Assembly: GCF_005503365.1 (NCBI RefSeq)
Contig: NZ_SCML01000011.1
Coordinates: 1-64,000 of the forward strand
Origin: Hydrogenophaga sp. 2FB
GTDB taxonomy: Bacteria > Pseudomonadota > Gammaproteobacteria > Burkholderiales > Burkholderiaceae_C
Length of the DNA stretch: 64,000 bases
Direction: 5' to 3'
Shown here: piece after piece, positions 44,784-55,830 of the stretch
Layout: each line of letters starts with the position of its first letter
How positions within the stretch are numbered: position 1 is the first letter of the stretch
Notes under the pieces: generated by a model
The model's input: the letters and a program-made list of their open reading frames with translations, nothing else
The model's database searches: none
What the model was told of the DNA's origin: nothing
Made by a program: the position numbers and the translations under genes

Positions 44784-45263
44784 TCAGACCCGGCGGGTGC
44801 TGCGGGCCGTCACCTGGAAGTCGAGCCCGTACAGCAGGGGTTCCAGCAGTTCATGCTCATCGGGGTGCAGACCCCAATGGTCGATGGCGGCCAGCACGAC
44901 GATGGACTCACCGTCGTCGATCTTGCCGTCCGCATTGACGACCGCTGTACACAGGCGCAGCACCAGGCGTTGCAGTGCCACGTCGTCGATAGCGGCGAGC
45001 ATCTGTTCGATCATCCGGCCGTCGATCCGGCAGTCTGTGCCATGGGCGGCCGACCACAGCAGGTCGATGCACAACTCGTGGACGACGTCGTGCCATTCCA
45101 GGCGCGTCAGGCCCAGTTGTTCGTGGACCCGCATCGCTTCGAGCACGGCCACCTCGGAAGGCTTGACCTCGCCGTTCGAGATGAGTGCCAAGGCAACGAA
45201 ATTGGCCGCGGCCTGTGGGCTGTTGCGGGGATAACGGCGCGTCGAGGAAGAATGCTTGTTCAT
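44784..45263 (-). CDS. TerB-like protein (159 aa)
   Basis: Closely similar to the TerB-like protein at 5389-5883: NSPQAAANFVALALISNGEV, LGLTRLEWHDVVHELCIDLL, LQRLVLRLCTAVVNADGKID and HPDEHELLEPLLYGLDFQV. The acidic ADGKIDDGE segment near residue 112 is a likely divalent-metal site as in TerB. It is encoded directly upstream of the Crp/Fnr regulator (55-base gap) and downstream of a second TerB-like gene. Role inferred: metal or stress signalling. Confidence 0.75.
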   Translation of the reverse strand: MNKHSSSTRRYPRNSPQAAANFVALALISNGEVKPSEVAVLEAMRVHEQLGLTRLEWHDVVHELCIDLLWSAAHGTDCRIDGRMIEQMLAAIDDVALQRLVLRLCTAVVNADGKIDDGESIVVLAAIDHWGLHPDEHELLEPLLYGLDFQVTARSTRRV

Positions 45264-45342
45264 GGTTGACCCTTCTGGTTGATCAGAGTTGGCTCCTTGC
45301 CCTATGGCCGGGCCGGGCCGGGCGTGCCTGGCACGGAGTCAG

Positions 45343-45603
45343 TCACGAGCCGAGTTTTTTCAGCGTGGCCTGGATGCCCGCGGCCTTGGCCGCCTCGCGG
45401 AACGTCTCGGTCGTGGGCAACAGGGGTTTGGGACTGGTGTCTTCCAGGAACAGCGCAGGCATCGCCTGTTGGGCCCGTGCTTGGGTCTGTGCCTGGGCGC
45501 TCGCGATCGAGCCGAACAGCCAGATGGTGATGGCCAGGAGCAGCCAGCCGGCGGTGTACAGGACGGGCTTTCGGAGCGAGCGGACCGAGGTTTGGGTTTT
45601 CAT
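45343..45603 (-). CDS. Small membrane or exported protein (86 aa)
   Basis: A basic start (MKTQTSVRSLRKPV) leads into a strong hydrophobic segment, LYTAGWLLLAITIWLFGSIA, ending in SAQAQ, so it is either a signal-peptide protein with a 50-residue mature part or a single-span anchor. The soluble tail ends FREAAKAAGIQATLKKLGS. No family recognised. A good ribosome site (AAGGAAATTTC context) precedes ATG 45603. It lies between two TerB-like genes on the same strand. Confidence 0.55.
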   Translation of the reverse strand: MKTQTSVRSLRKPVLYTAGWLLLAITIWLFGSIASAQAQTQARAQQAMPALFLEDTSPKPLLPTTETFREAAKAAGIQATLKKLGS

Positions 45604-45866
45604 TGAAATTTCCTTGGAGTTGCAGAGAAGAAACTGAAGATGCTGTCGAGGATAGATATCCGGTGGCGAGGAATCCTGGGGGGGCTGCGTGGGCCCCGGC
45701 CCGACCTCGCGGGCAAGTCGCCTGAGTTCGTGTCGCGTTGTGCCTCCGGAGTCGGGGGGGCGGAGTCGCTGAACTCGCTGGCGACGTGACGCACGCTGTA
45801 TTGCGAAGTGGGCGATCCGTCGGATGGGACAAGGACTCCCGGCATGGTGTTCATCCCTTCGGACAA
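45600..45866 (-). CDS. Possible small ORF between terB-like genes (88 aa)
   Basis: The frame overlaps the TerB-like gene upstream by 16 bases and the 86-residue gene downstream by four (ATGA), which would suit coupled translation. The product is rich in Ser, Pro and Arg and has no recognisable domain, so it could equally be a chance frame. Confidence 0.25.
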   Translation of the reverse strand: MSEGMNTMPGVLVPSDGSPTSQYSVRHVASEFSDSAPPTPEAQRDTNSGDLPARSGRGPRSPPRIPRHRISILDSIFSFFSATPRKFQ

Positions 45867-46378
45867 TGCCGGACCATCTGTCTCGGTGAGGCGCCGATCA
45901 GCAAGTCCGGTGGTTGATGTTCATCATCCCAGATGCTCGTCCTCGGGCAGCTGAGACCCCCGGGGCCGCCGCGCCTTGAACTCAGCGACGCGGGTTGCAT
46001 GCCCCACAGCGCGAGCGCCGCCCCGAGCACCACCGACTCGCCCTCTGCAACGCGGCCGTCTGCCTCGATCACTGCGACGCAAAGGCACAGCACCGTGCGG
46101 CGCAGCCCGGGATCGGCGATCTCGGCCATCCGCTCGGCCAGCGAACGAGGGTCGACCTGACACGCGTCCGCCCAGGTCAGCTGCGCCGCTGAAAGCAATT
46201 CCTTCCAGCAGTCATGCACGACGACATGGAACTGCTCGGTTTCAAGCCCGAGTTGCGCGTGCGCGTCGAGTCGATCGAGCACGCCGACTTCGGCCATGCA
46301 AATGCCACCGTCGGCCAGCATGGCCAGCGCGACGATGCTGGCAGCCGCCTGCGGGCTGTTGGTCGGGTAGGGTTGCAT
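45851..46378 (-). CDS. TerB-like protein with divergent C-terminus (175 aa)
   Basis: The first 125 residues follow the same plan as the other two TerB-like proteins here: NSPQAAASIVALAMLADGGI, LGLETEQFHVVVHDCWKELL, LRRTVLCLCVAVIEADGRVA and an acidic E-A-D-G-R-V-A-E-G-E site. After about residue 130 (WGMQPASL) the similarity to the paralogues ends, and a Gly/Pro/Arg-rich tail follows, which suggests a frameshift near 45985 that replaced the original C-terminus. It is encoded after the zinc-ribbon gene. Confidence 0.65.
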   Translation of the reverse strand: MQPYPTNSPQAAASIVALAMLADGGICMAEVGVLDRLDAHAQLGLETEQFHVVVHDCWKELLSAAQLTWADACQVDPRSLAERMAEIADPGLRRTVLCLCVAVIEADGRVAEGESVVLGAALALWGMQPASLSSRRGGPGGLSCPRTSIWDDEHQPPDLLIGASPRQMVRHCPKG

Positions 46379-46411
46379 GGCCCAATGTTCCTTGGATTGG
46401 CGTTGCTGCGG

Positions 46412-46678
46412 TCAGTCGAAGATCTCGCTCAACCACGATTTCTTGCGGTTGCTGCGTGGGTCTCGACCACGGTGTTGGTCGGAATCGGCAAAGTCGGGCC
46501 GCGATCGCCCGGCGCCGATCCGATCGGCCACCGGCGCCGCCGTCGCGGCGCGTTCGATCAGCTTGTCGAGCTCGCCGCGATCGAGCCACACGCCCCGGCA
46601 CTGCGGGCAGTAGTCGATCTCGACGCCTTGGCGGTCTGTCATCACGAGGGTGGAGTCGGGGCAGTTCGGGCATTTCAT
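46412..46678 (-). CDS. TFIIB-type zinc-ribbon protein (88 aa)
   Basis: Residues 1-40 form a zf-TFIIB domain (PF13453 type): CPNCPDSTLVMTDRQGVEID and YCPQCRGVWLDRGELDKLIE, with the four zinc cysteines in two CPxC pairs. The tail is charged and ends KKSWLSEIFD. I prefer ATG 46678 over the GTG at 46687, because the GAGGTG that contains this GTG is an ideal ribosome site for 46678. It lies ten bases downstream of the BI-1-type gene. Function of this family is unknown. Confidence 0.8.
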   Translation of the reverse strand: MKCPNCPDSTLVMTDRQGVEIDYCPQCRGVWLDRGELDKLIERAATAAPVADRIGAGRSRPDFADSDQHRGRDPRSNRKKSWLSEIFD

Positions 46679-46688
46679 GGTGTGCACC

Positions 46689-47369
46689 TCAATCGTTGTT
46701 GTTGCCGAAGCCGATCAACGCCAGCAGGCTGCTGAACAGGTTGTAGATCGACACGTACAGGCTGACCGTGGCCATGATGTAGTTCGTCTCGCCGCCGTTG
46801 ACGATACGGCTGGTTTCGAACAGGATCAGGCCACCCATGAGCAAAACGAACGCCGCCGAGACGGTGAGCGACAGAGCAGGCACCTGGAAGTAGATGGCGC
46901 CCAGCCCGGCCAAGAAGGCGACGAGGATGCCGGCCAGCAGGAACCCGCTCATGAAGCTGAAGTCCTTGCGCGTGTTCAGGGCGTAGGCGGAAAGGCCGAC
47001 GAAGATGATAGCCGTGCCGCCCATGGCCATCATCACCACCTGGTGTCCGTTGGGCATGGCCAGGTAATGGCTGACGATGGGGCCCAGCGTGTATCCCATG
47101 AAGCCGGTGAGCCCGAAGACGGCCGCCAGTCCCCAGGCGCTGTTGCGCAGCTTCGTGGTCGCGTACAACAGGCCGAAGAAGCCGAGCAGGGTGAGCACGA
47201 TGCCGGGATGCGGCAACTTCAGCGCGGCACTGGTGGCCGCGATGGCGGCACTGAAGAACAGCGTCGCCGACAACAGGCCATAGGTGTTGCGCAGGACGCG
47301 GTTGGTGCTCAGCGTGCCTGGTGCGCCGGTCTGGGCAACCACCACCGGCAAGGTCCGCTCGGTTGTCAT
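46689..47369 (-). CDS. Bax inhibitor-1/YccA-family membrane protein (226 aa)
   Basis: Seven hydrophobic segments and the BI-1 wording: NRVLRNTYGLLSATLFFSAA near residue 20, GLTGFMGYTLGPIVSHYLAM, and a C-terminal half with VSLYVSIYNLFSSLLALIGF. Bacterial YccA-type proteins inhibit or are substrates of FtsH; YetJ-type homologues are pH-sensitive Ca2+ leak channels. Both themes fit this island, which has its own FtsH and Ca2+ transporter. The start overlaps the HPF stop (ATGA), so the two are coupled. Confidence 0.9.
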   Translation of the reverse strand: MTTERTLPVVVAQTGAPGTLSTNRVLRNTYGLLSATLFFSAAIAATSAALKLPHPGIVLTLLGFFGLLYATTKLRNSAWGLAAVFGLTGFMGYTLGPIVSHYLAMPNGHQVVMMAMGGTAIIFVGLSAYALNTRKDFSFMSGFLLAGILVAFLAGLGAIYFQVPALSLTVSAAFVLLMGGLILFETSRIVNGGETNYIMATVSLYVSIYNLFSSLLALIGFGNNND

Positions 47370-47764
47370 GCTCGTTCTCCTTCCGGATGTGCGGGGTGGG
47401 GTGTCGGGGCAAGTTCCTCTGGCGCGATGAGGTGGGCGTCGGCACGACCGGGCCGCCGATCGATGCGTGAGCGGTCGAGATGCTTGACCACCACGCGACC
47501 CAAGCGGTCCGCCGCGCGATCAATGACGGTGTAGAGGTCGGCTCCGAGTTCGTCGATGACCGCCACCGGTGCGTCCAGCAGATGCACCTGGATGCGACAG
47601 AACTTGTCGACGCCGCCTCGTGGGCCGTTCTCGTCGCCGATACGTACCACGACGCGCTGGATGCGGTCGCTGTGCCGGGTCAGCACGAAGCGCAACCGAC
47701 GCTTGGCGTGATCGGCCAGTGCGCTGGTCAGTGGGAATCCCTGGCTGTGGATATCGACGTTCAT
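47366..47764 (-). CDS. hpf: Ribosome hibernation promoting factor / RaiA-like, second copy (132 aa)
   Basis: Residues 1-105 match HPF/RaiA (MNVDIHSQGFPLTSALADHA, RRLRFVLTRHSDRIQRVVVR, DRAADRLGRVVVKHLDRSR) and align with the HPF at 4114. The C-terminal tail is short and proline-rich. Start ATG 47764 heads a six-gene minus-strand run: hpf, BI-1, zinc ribbon, TerB-like, small genes and TerB-like. A hibernation factor heading a membrane-stress operon suggests a growth-arrest programme (inference). Confidence 0.88.
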   Translation of the reverse strand: MNVDIHSQGFPLTSALADHAKRRLRFVLTRHSDRIQRVVVRIGDENGPRGGVDKFCRIQVHLLDAPVAVIDELGADLYTVIDRAADRLGRVVVKHLDRSRIDRRPGRADAHLIAPEELAPTPHPAHPEGERA

Positions 47765-48215
47765 GCGTTTCCTTTTCCGGTCACCCGATGGGGCGACATG
47801 GAAAATGTAGGGGCCTTTAGGAGAAAGAAAAAGCAGATAGATCTAGAATGTTTATTCGTAAAAGTCGGATGGTTGAAGCACCGGACGGGCCCGTTTTGCA
47901 CCGCACAAGCGGGTTGGGACAGGCCGGTGGCTTGGGTGGCAACCCCGTGGTGGGCCTCTGCAGTAATCGGCAGGTGGGCGGCGGCGAAACCAGCGAGCCC
48001 GCATTTCTCGCAAGCACCCGGTTCGGCCGCGGGCTCGCGTGCAAAGTAACAGTCGTGACGACGTGTGGACACCCCGGAGCGAACCGGGTCCGTCAGCGCA
48101 GGGGCCCGCTTCCCGGTGGGGCGGCCGGCCCCCCGCGTCAGAATGGTTGTTGATCCTTCATGGAACAACCCCGGGAGCGGCGATGAAGCGCAGTCAGCGG
48201 ATCATGTTCCGGGCC
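47765..48215. other. Intergenic region upstream of hpf
   Basis: About 450 bases between mrpG and hpf. A relatively AT-rich patch near 47820-47860 is the best promoter candidate for the hpf operon. I find no FNR-type site here and no credible gene; short frames lack signatures. Confidence 0.45.
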
Positions 48216-48590
48216 TCATACCCTTGGATCAACTGGCCCCGAGGGCGGCGCCGGTGGCCGCAGTGAGGGGTCCAGCTTCAGCGCCGCCTTGATCAACAGG
48301 TGGGCTGACACCGGGGCGGTCATGAAGAGGAAAAGGGCGATCAGCAACTCATGCAGGCTGGCCGTGCCCTGCGCCACGCTGAACCACAGCGACGAGGCGA
48401 TCAGCACGCAGCCCACGCCCAGCGTCGTCGCCTTGGTGGGGCCGTGCAGGCGCTTCAGAAAGTCGGACAACTTGGCCAGCCCCCAGGAGCCGATCAGCGC
48501 AAATGCTGCGCCGATCACCACCAGGGCGGCCAGGAGTCCATCGAGCCACAGAGGCAGGTTGGTCACGGCTTCACTCCACGATATCGCCAC
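48216..48590 (-). CDS. mrpG: Mrp antiporter subunit G, canonical operon (124 aa)
   Basis: Three hydrophobic segments and the MnhG loop FALIGSWGLAKLSDFLKRLH followed by GPTKATTLGVGCVLIASSLW. The C-terminal part ends in a proline-rich tail. It overlaps mrpF by 20 bases, as the last gene of the A-C-D-E-F-G operon. Confidence 0.9.
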   Translation of the reverse strand: MAISWSEAVTNLPLWLDGLLAALVVIGAAFALIGSWGLAKLSDFLKRLHGPTKATTLGVGCVLIASSLWFSVAQGTASLHELLIALFLFMTAPVSAHLLIKAALKLDPSLRPPAPPSGPVDPRV

Positions 48591-48846
48591 GCAACAAGTA
48601 CTTGGACAGCACGACGGTGCTGGCGAAGCCCAGCATCGCTATGAGCAGCGCGGCTTCAAAGTACAGCGGCGTGTCGCGTTGAATGCCGAGCAGCACAAGC
48701 AGCGCGATCGTGTTGATGTACAGCGTGTCGAGCGCCAGGATGCGGTCGACCAGCGACGGCCCTTTCAGCAGCCGCCAGGCGTTCAATGCCATTGCGAAGA
48801 CGAAGGCCGCCATGGCCCAGGGCAGGACGGTGGCGAGCAGGTTCAT
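48571..48846 (-). CDS. mrpF: Mrp antiporter subunit F, canonical operon (91 aa)
   Basis: A short three-helix MnhF protein: VLPWAMAAFVFAMALNAWRL, the loop LKGPSLVDRILALDTLYINT, and a last helix with EAALLIAMLGFASTVVLSKY. ATG 48846 overlaps the MrpE stop by four bases. Confidence 0.9.
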   Translation of the reverse strand: MNLLATVLPWAMAAFVFAMALNAWRLLKGPSLVDRILALDTLYINTIALLVLLGIQRDTPLYFEAALLIAMLGFASTVVLSKYLLRGDIVE

Positions 48847-49340
48847 CGGGCACTCCCTTCGAAGATGTCTTGCAGCGGCGCTTCGTAACGCGCCTTGATA
48901 CCGGCGATCAGCGCCGCTTCGTCGTCGACGTTGAGCACATGGATCAACAGGTGACGCTGGTCTTCTGTCAGCTCCGACGACAACGTGCCCGGGGTCATCG
49001 TGATGATGCCGGCCAGCGCCACGATGCCGTGCGGGTCGGTGATCGACAAGGGCAGCCAGACGAAGGCCGGCTGGATCGCCGCCTCGCGGCCCAGGATGCG
49101 TCGGGCGACTTCGATGTTGGAGGTGACGATGTCCCACAGCACGACCCCGCCCAGCCGGACGATCTTCAACGGGTGCCGCAATGAGCCCTTGTTGGGACGC
49201 AAGGCCTCGGTGAACCAGGGAATCACCAGGGCCAGCAGGGCGCCGAGCGCCAGCTGGCCGAGCGACCACGACTGGTTCAGCAGCGGCCAGACGAGGAACA
49301 GCATGACGCTGAGCAGCGGGGCGGGGAGCAGTCGCTTCAT
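48843..49340 (-). CDS. mrpE: Mrp antiporter subunit E, canonical operon (165 aa)
   Basis: Two N-terminal helices (LLSVMLFLVWPLLNQSWSLG, LALGALLALVIPWFTEALRP) precede the MnhE domain with VLWDIVTSNIEVARRILGRE and the family motif ITMTPGTLSSEL. DRHLLIHVLNVDDE-type wording is typical of PhaE/MrpE of Gram-negative bacteria. It overlaps mrpD by four bases. Confidence 0.9.
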   Translation of the reverse strand: MKRLLPAPLLSVMLFLVWPLLNQSWSLGQLALGALLALVIPWFTEALRPNKGSLRHPLKIVRLGGVVLWDIVTSNIEVARRILGREAAIQPAFVWLPLSITDPHGIVALAGIITMTPGTLSSELTEDQRHLLIHVLNVDDEAALIAGIKARYEAPLQDIFEGSAR

Positions 49341-50920
49341 GGCTTGCCCCCGCGCTCGCGCATCTCGCGCCGCACGTCGTTCGCAGCGGGCACCGGCTGC
49401 GCCCCGAGCACGGCGCGCAGATAGGCCTGGCGTTCGAACAACTGTGCCGCCGTGGCTTGCGTGTAGCGCGACAAGGGCCCTGCGGCCAGGCTGCAGGCGA
49501 GCATGGCCGCGAGCAGCAGCACCAGGGCCAGGCCGTGGCCGGCGTGCGGCGGCAGCGCGCCGGTTTCGATGGGGGATGATGCCTGCGCCGGCGTGGCCGG
49601 CGCCGGGCTCCAGAACAGCACCGAGCCGCTGCGCGCCAGGGCCACCATCACCAACAAGCTGCCGGCCAGCACGGCGGCGATGGTCCAGGCCCCCCAGACG
49701 GTCGGGCCAGCGGCCTGCAGCAGCAGCGCCTTGCCCATGAAACCGGCCAGAGGCGGCATGCCGGCAGCAGCCACGGCGCAGACGAGGAACGTCACGCCCA
49801 GGCGATGGCGGGAGCCGTCGAACGGCCCGGCGCGCAAGGTGTCGGCTGACTGTCCGCGCGCGTAGGCGATGCGGTCGACCAGCAGAAACAGGGTCGCCGC
49901 CACCAGCGTGCTGTTGACCATGTAGAACAGGCCAGCCGCCACGGTGGCGGGCTGCGCCAGGCCGACCGCCAGCAGCAGCGTGCCGGCCGAGCCGATGACC
50001 AGGTAGCCGATCTGCGTGCGCAGTTGCTGCGCCGCCAGCGCGCCGATCGCTGCCAGCGCGATGGTCGCCAGCGCCAGCGCAGGCAGCCACGGCCCGGCCA
50101 CCCCGGCCGTCGGGCCACCGTCCTCGCCGAAGATCAGCGTGCTGACGCGCAACACGCTGTACACGCCCACCTTGGTCATCACTGCGAACAGCGCCGCTGC
50201 CGGGGCACACGCCGCGCCGTAGGTCGCCGGCAGCCAGAAATACAGCGGCAGCAGCGCGGCCTTGACGAAGAACACCACCAGCAGCAGCAAGGCCGCGCTC
50301 TGCAGCAGCAGCCCCCGATCCGCCGGCAGATGGGCCATGCGCTGTGCCATGTCGGCCATGTTCAGCGTGCCGGTCAGTCCGTACAGCAGGCTCACGGCGA
50401 TCAGGAACAGCGCCGCGCCGGCGAGGTTGAAGCCGACATAGTGCAGCGACGCCCTCAGCCGCGCCAAGCCCGCCCCGTGCAGCAACAGGCCATAGGACGA
50501 GATCAGCAGGACTTCGAAGAACACGAACAGGTTGAACAGGTCGGCGGTCAGGAAAGCGCCGTTCAGGCCCATCAGCTGAAACTGGAACAGGGCGTGGAAG
50601 TGCGGGCCGCGCCGGTCATCACCGCCGCGGGCGTAGAGCAGGGCCGCCAGTGCGACGCCGGCGGTCAGCGTCAGCATCAGCGCCGACAACCGGTCCAGCA
50701 CCAGCGAGATGCCGAAGGGCGCCGCCCAGTTGCCCACCAGGTAGGCCTGGACGCCGCCGCGATCGGCTTGCACCAGCAGGGCGATCGCCACGGCCAGCAG
50801 GGCGGCGGTGGCGACGCCGCTGATGCGTGCAGCCAGCGCCGGGGCACGGCCGCCGATCAGCACCAAAGTGGCGCCGCACATCAGCGGCAAGACGACCGGC
50901 GCGATGATCCAGTGGTTCAT
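49337..50920 (-). CDS. mrpD: Mrp antiporter subunit D, canonical operon (527 aa)
   Basis: Proton_antipo_M-type subunit with about fourteen helices: FNLFVFFEVLLISSYGLLLH, FFVKAALLPLYFWLPATYGA (conserved Lys), LFAVMTKVGVYSVLRVSTLI and QLRTQIGYLVIGSAGTLLLA. It forms one of the two proton/cation channels of the complex with MrpA. Both ends overlap neighbours by four bases. Confidence 0.92.
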   Translation of the reverse strand: MNHWIIAPVVLPLMCGATLVLIGGRAPALAARISGVATAALLAVAIALLVQADRGGVQAYLVGNWAAPFGISLVLDRLSALMLTLTAGVALAALLYARGGDDRRGPHFHALFQFQLMGLNGAFLTADLFNLFVFFEVLLISSYGLLLHGAGLARLRASLHYVGFNLAGAALFLIAVSLLYGLTGTLNMADMAQRMAHLPADRGLLLQSAALLLLVVFFVKAALLPLYFWLPATYGAACAPAAALFAVMTKVGVYSVLRVSTLIFGEDGGPTAGVAGPWLPALALATIALAAIGALAAQQLRTQIGYLVIGSAGTLLLAVGLAQPATVAAGLFYMVNSTLVAATLFLLVDRIAYARGQSADTLRAGPFDGSRHRLGVTFLVCAVAAAGMPPLAGFMGKALLLQAAGPTVWGAWTIAAVLAGSLLVMVALARSGSVLFWSPAPATPAQASSPIETGALPPHAGHGLALVLLLAAMLACSLAAGPLSRYTQATAAQLFERQAYLRAVLGAQPVPAANDVRREMRERGGKP

Positions 50921-51290
50921 GGCCGCCCTTCGTGTGCCGCCGGCTCGTCCGTTTGCGGCTCGGCACCATCGACGTGGTCGGAATCGGTCTGGGCCCGGGT
51001 GCGCAGCGCGATCACCAGCATCACGGCCGTCAACGCAAAGCCGATCACGATGGCGGTCAGCACCAGGGCCTGCGGCAAGGGGTCGGCATAGTTGGCCAGC
51101 GTGGCGGCGCGCTGGCCATCGACGATGGGCGCGGCATTGATCCTGATGCGCCCCATCAGGAAGATGAACAGGTTGACCGCATAGCCGAGCAAGGTCAGGC
51201 CGAGGATCAGGTCGAAGGTGCGCGCGCGCAGCATCAGGTAGACGCCGCCGGCGGTGAGCGTGCCCACCATGATGGCCAGCATCGCGGCCA

Positions 51291-51294
<4 letters not shown>
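50917..51294 (-). CDS. mrpC: Mrp antiporter subunit C, canonical operon (125 aa)
   Basis: A NuoK-like three-helix protein: MLAIMVGTLTAGGVYLMLRA, LILGLTLLGYAVNLFIFLMG and PQALVLTAIVIGFALTAVML, ending in a charged tail. The start is one of two adjacent ATG codons at 51294/51291 overlapping the mrpA stop. Confidence 0.92.
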
Positions 51295-54127
<2,833 letters not shown>

Positions 54128-54131
<4 letters not shown>

Positions 54132-54472
54132 GGGCTACAAGTGACCGCTGGCGGGGCCGGCTGCAGGATATCCAGGACCAAGGTCACTGCGGCGAGCGGC
54201 AGCATGAAACTCAGCGTGACCCAGCTGTCGAAGGTGTTGCTGCCGATCACATTGCCGGTGGCGATGCTGGTGCGCCCCTCCATCGCGGTGCCCAACGACA
54301 CTGGGAGTCTCGGCCCGCTGGTGCCCAGGGCGACGATGGTCAGGCTCACCACCACCACCAGCTGCGAGATTCCGAACGAGAGCACCAGTCGCGACGCACC
54401 GCGCGCCAGCAGGTCGGCGCCGACCACCAGCGCCGCCAGCCTACCGAAGAGAATCTGAATCTGGATCATCAT
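54128..54472 (-). pseudogene. Internally deleted Ca/Na antiporter (CaCA) mini-ORF coupled to mrpA (114 aa)
   Basis: The first 85 residues match the N-terminal alpha repeat of CaCA antiporters (ALVVGADLLARGASRLVLSF, TIVALGTSGP, GNVIGSNTFDS). The sequence then jumps to the very C-terminus (FMLPLAAVTLVLDILQ, cf. GFVLPLTVITLVAVLL of the intact gene at 25344). About 240 residues are missing, yet the frame stays open. Its TGA overlaps the mrpA ATG (54128-54131). It cannot be a working exchanger but may serve as a leader that couples translation to mrpA. Confidence 0.7.
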
Positions 54473-54599
54473 GTTGAAGCGATAGGCTGACGCCGCTCGG
54501 AGCGGCCGTCTCGATTATGTGGCATGGTAGCTGGTCACCTTGAATCCGCAGAACCACTCTCCCGTCGCCCTGCACACGGCTCGTGCGACCTGAGTGCCA

Positions 54600-54810
54600 T
54601 CGAAGAAAAGGCCTTGCACCCAAATCGCGTTGCTGCCTCTGGTCGCCGGGCTGGCCGGGTTCGGCGTGGTGCAGGTGCTTGACCAGATCGATGTGCTGTC
54701 GCAGATCGAATTCATGGTACTGCTGTTTGTAGTCGGCCCCAAGCTCGGCCTGCACCCTCGCCACATCGGGCCGGTGGCGTTGGCCACCTGCTTGGAACAC
54801 GGGCCTTCAC
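54600..54810 (+). pseudogene. CPA2 (KefB-like) antiporter fragment
   Basis: The frame reads GFGVVQVLDQIDVLSQIEFM, VLLFVVGPKLGLHPRHIGPV and ALATCLEHG, the early exchanger-core wording of CPA2 proteins (normally 'LLFVVGLKLDL' and 'GPVALATGLGQ'). The upstream and downstream parts are absent. A degraded piece of an antiporter gene, distinct from the intact 17682-19406 copy. Confidence 0.5.
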
Positions 54811-54839
54811 CATCGCCCGACTGGTCTGCGTTGATGCGA

Positions 54840-54970
54840 CCCGAGGGCCCTGCCCCAGGCCTTCGTGGTGCTGCCCGAAGTGTTCGCGTCGACATCGGGT
54901 GTGCCTGGCTCGGGACCGCGCTCTTCACGCTGTTGGTCATTGCCGCGCTGACTGTCGGCGGAGTCGCTGT
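54840..54970 (+). pseudogene. Sodium:neurotransmitter symporter fragment
   Basis: Across two frames the plus strand reads QAFVVLPEVFASTSGVPGSG then ALFTLLVIAALTVGGVAV. This resembles the NSS helix-6/7 region (compare ALAFVKLPQVFAVMPGGASV in the frameshifted gene at 22812-24099). Short and shifted, so a tentative remnant. Confidence 0.35.
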
Positions 54971-55163
54971 AGGAGGCGCCCGCTGCCTTTGCGCTATACC
55001 GCCGGGGCTGGTCGCGTATGCGCGCCAGCCCGAGTCTGGGCAAGTTCTGGCACGGAGCGCGCGCTAAACCGTACGCTCGCCCGTCGCCGTGGTGCTGGTG
55101 TGCAGCGCATGGCAGGCGTGACCGGGCCGATCGGTCGATCGGTACCGCCATGCAGTGGCTCGA

Positions 55164-55439
55164 TCAAGCGCTGGTCTGCGTGAGCGCCTTGCCTGAAAGT
55201 GAATCGGCAGGTACCTGCTGCAACCGCGCGTCGACCTCCGCCTCGGCTTTCAACCAGCCTTCGAGTTCGTGCCCGTAGACACAGCCGCGCGCTTCGAGTT
55301 GCGCGTAGGCAGCCTGGCGAATCGCCTGTTGACGCGGATCGTCCGGAGCAACCTGCGTCACATCGACGGCTTCTTGCTGTGCAGAACTCGGCTCGGGCCC
55401 GGCACGGGTGCACGCGGTTTCGCTGAGTTGTGCTGGCAT
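55164..55439 (-). CDS. DUF2934-domain protein (91 aa)
   Basis: The C-terminal half carries the DUF2934 signature: IRQAAYAQLEARGCVYGHEL followed by EGWLKAEAEVDARL. The N-terminal half is a flexible Ser/Gln/Pro-rich segment. ATG 55439 is chosen because AGGAGA lies seven bases ahead of it. DUF2934 proteins are small, soluble and often occur near stress genes in Burkholderiales; function is unknown. Confidence 0.75.
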   Translation of the reverse strand: MPAQLSETACTRAGPEPSSAQQEAVDVTQVAPDDPRQQAIRQAAYAQLEARGCVYGHELEGWLKAEAEVDARLQQVPADSLSGKALTQTSA

Positions 55440-55830
55440 AGTCGGATCTCCTGGCTGAAAGTAGGCTCGCTGCAGAGGCATCGCGACGCCGCTACCGCAG
55501 GCCTGAATATAGGCGCATCCGGGTGGGTACCGTTGCGCTGCGTCAATTCATGTGAGTTGGGTGAACATTTCCTCCAGGCGCTGCCGCGACCAGTCCGGAC
55601 GGCTGAGACCAGTGCCTCGATCGCGCCGGCCGGTTCTTGACCGGAGCGGCGTTGGGAATCGACCTGCCGTTCAGTATCGCTCGCTCGCTCGCGGAGGGAC
55701 CTGTGTTCAGTCCGCAGCTGGGGCATCGATTGATGCCTGCCAACGGTGTCGAGATGGAATGCCTGAACATCGCTGGTGCTGGTTCGCATGCTGCGGCATG
55801 ACCGGGACTGTCACCGGGAGACGTTGCACC
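55440..55830. other. Intergenic region with a partial FNR-like site
   Basis: About 390 bases between the DUF2934 gene and a decayed usp. At 55730-55743 the sequence TTGATGCCTGCCAA has one perfect half site (TTGAT) and a degenerate second half. No gene is recognised here. It may be the promoter remnant of the decayed usp. Confidence 0.4.

Noticed and set aside
54515..54940. Minus-strand frame ending DGTQVARAVCRATGEWFC
   Set aside because: Only the last 30 codons look protein-like; the plus strand has transporter remnants here, so it is not supported as a gene.
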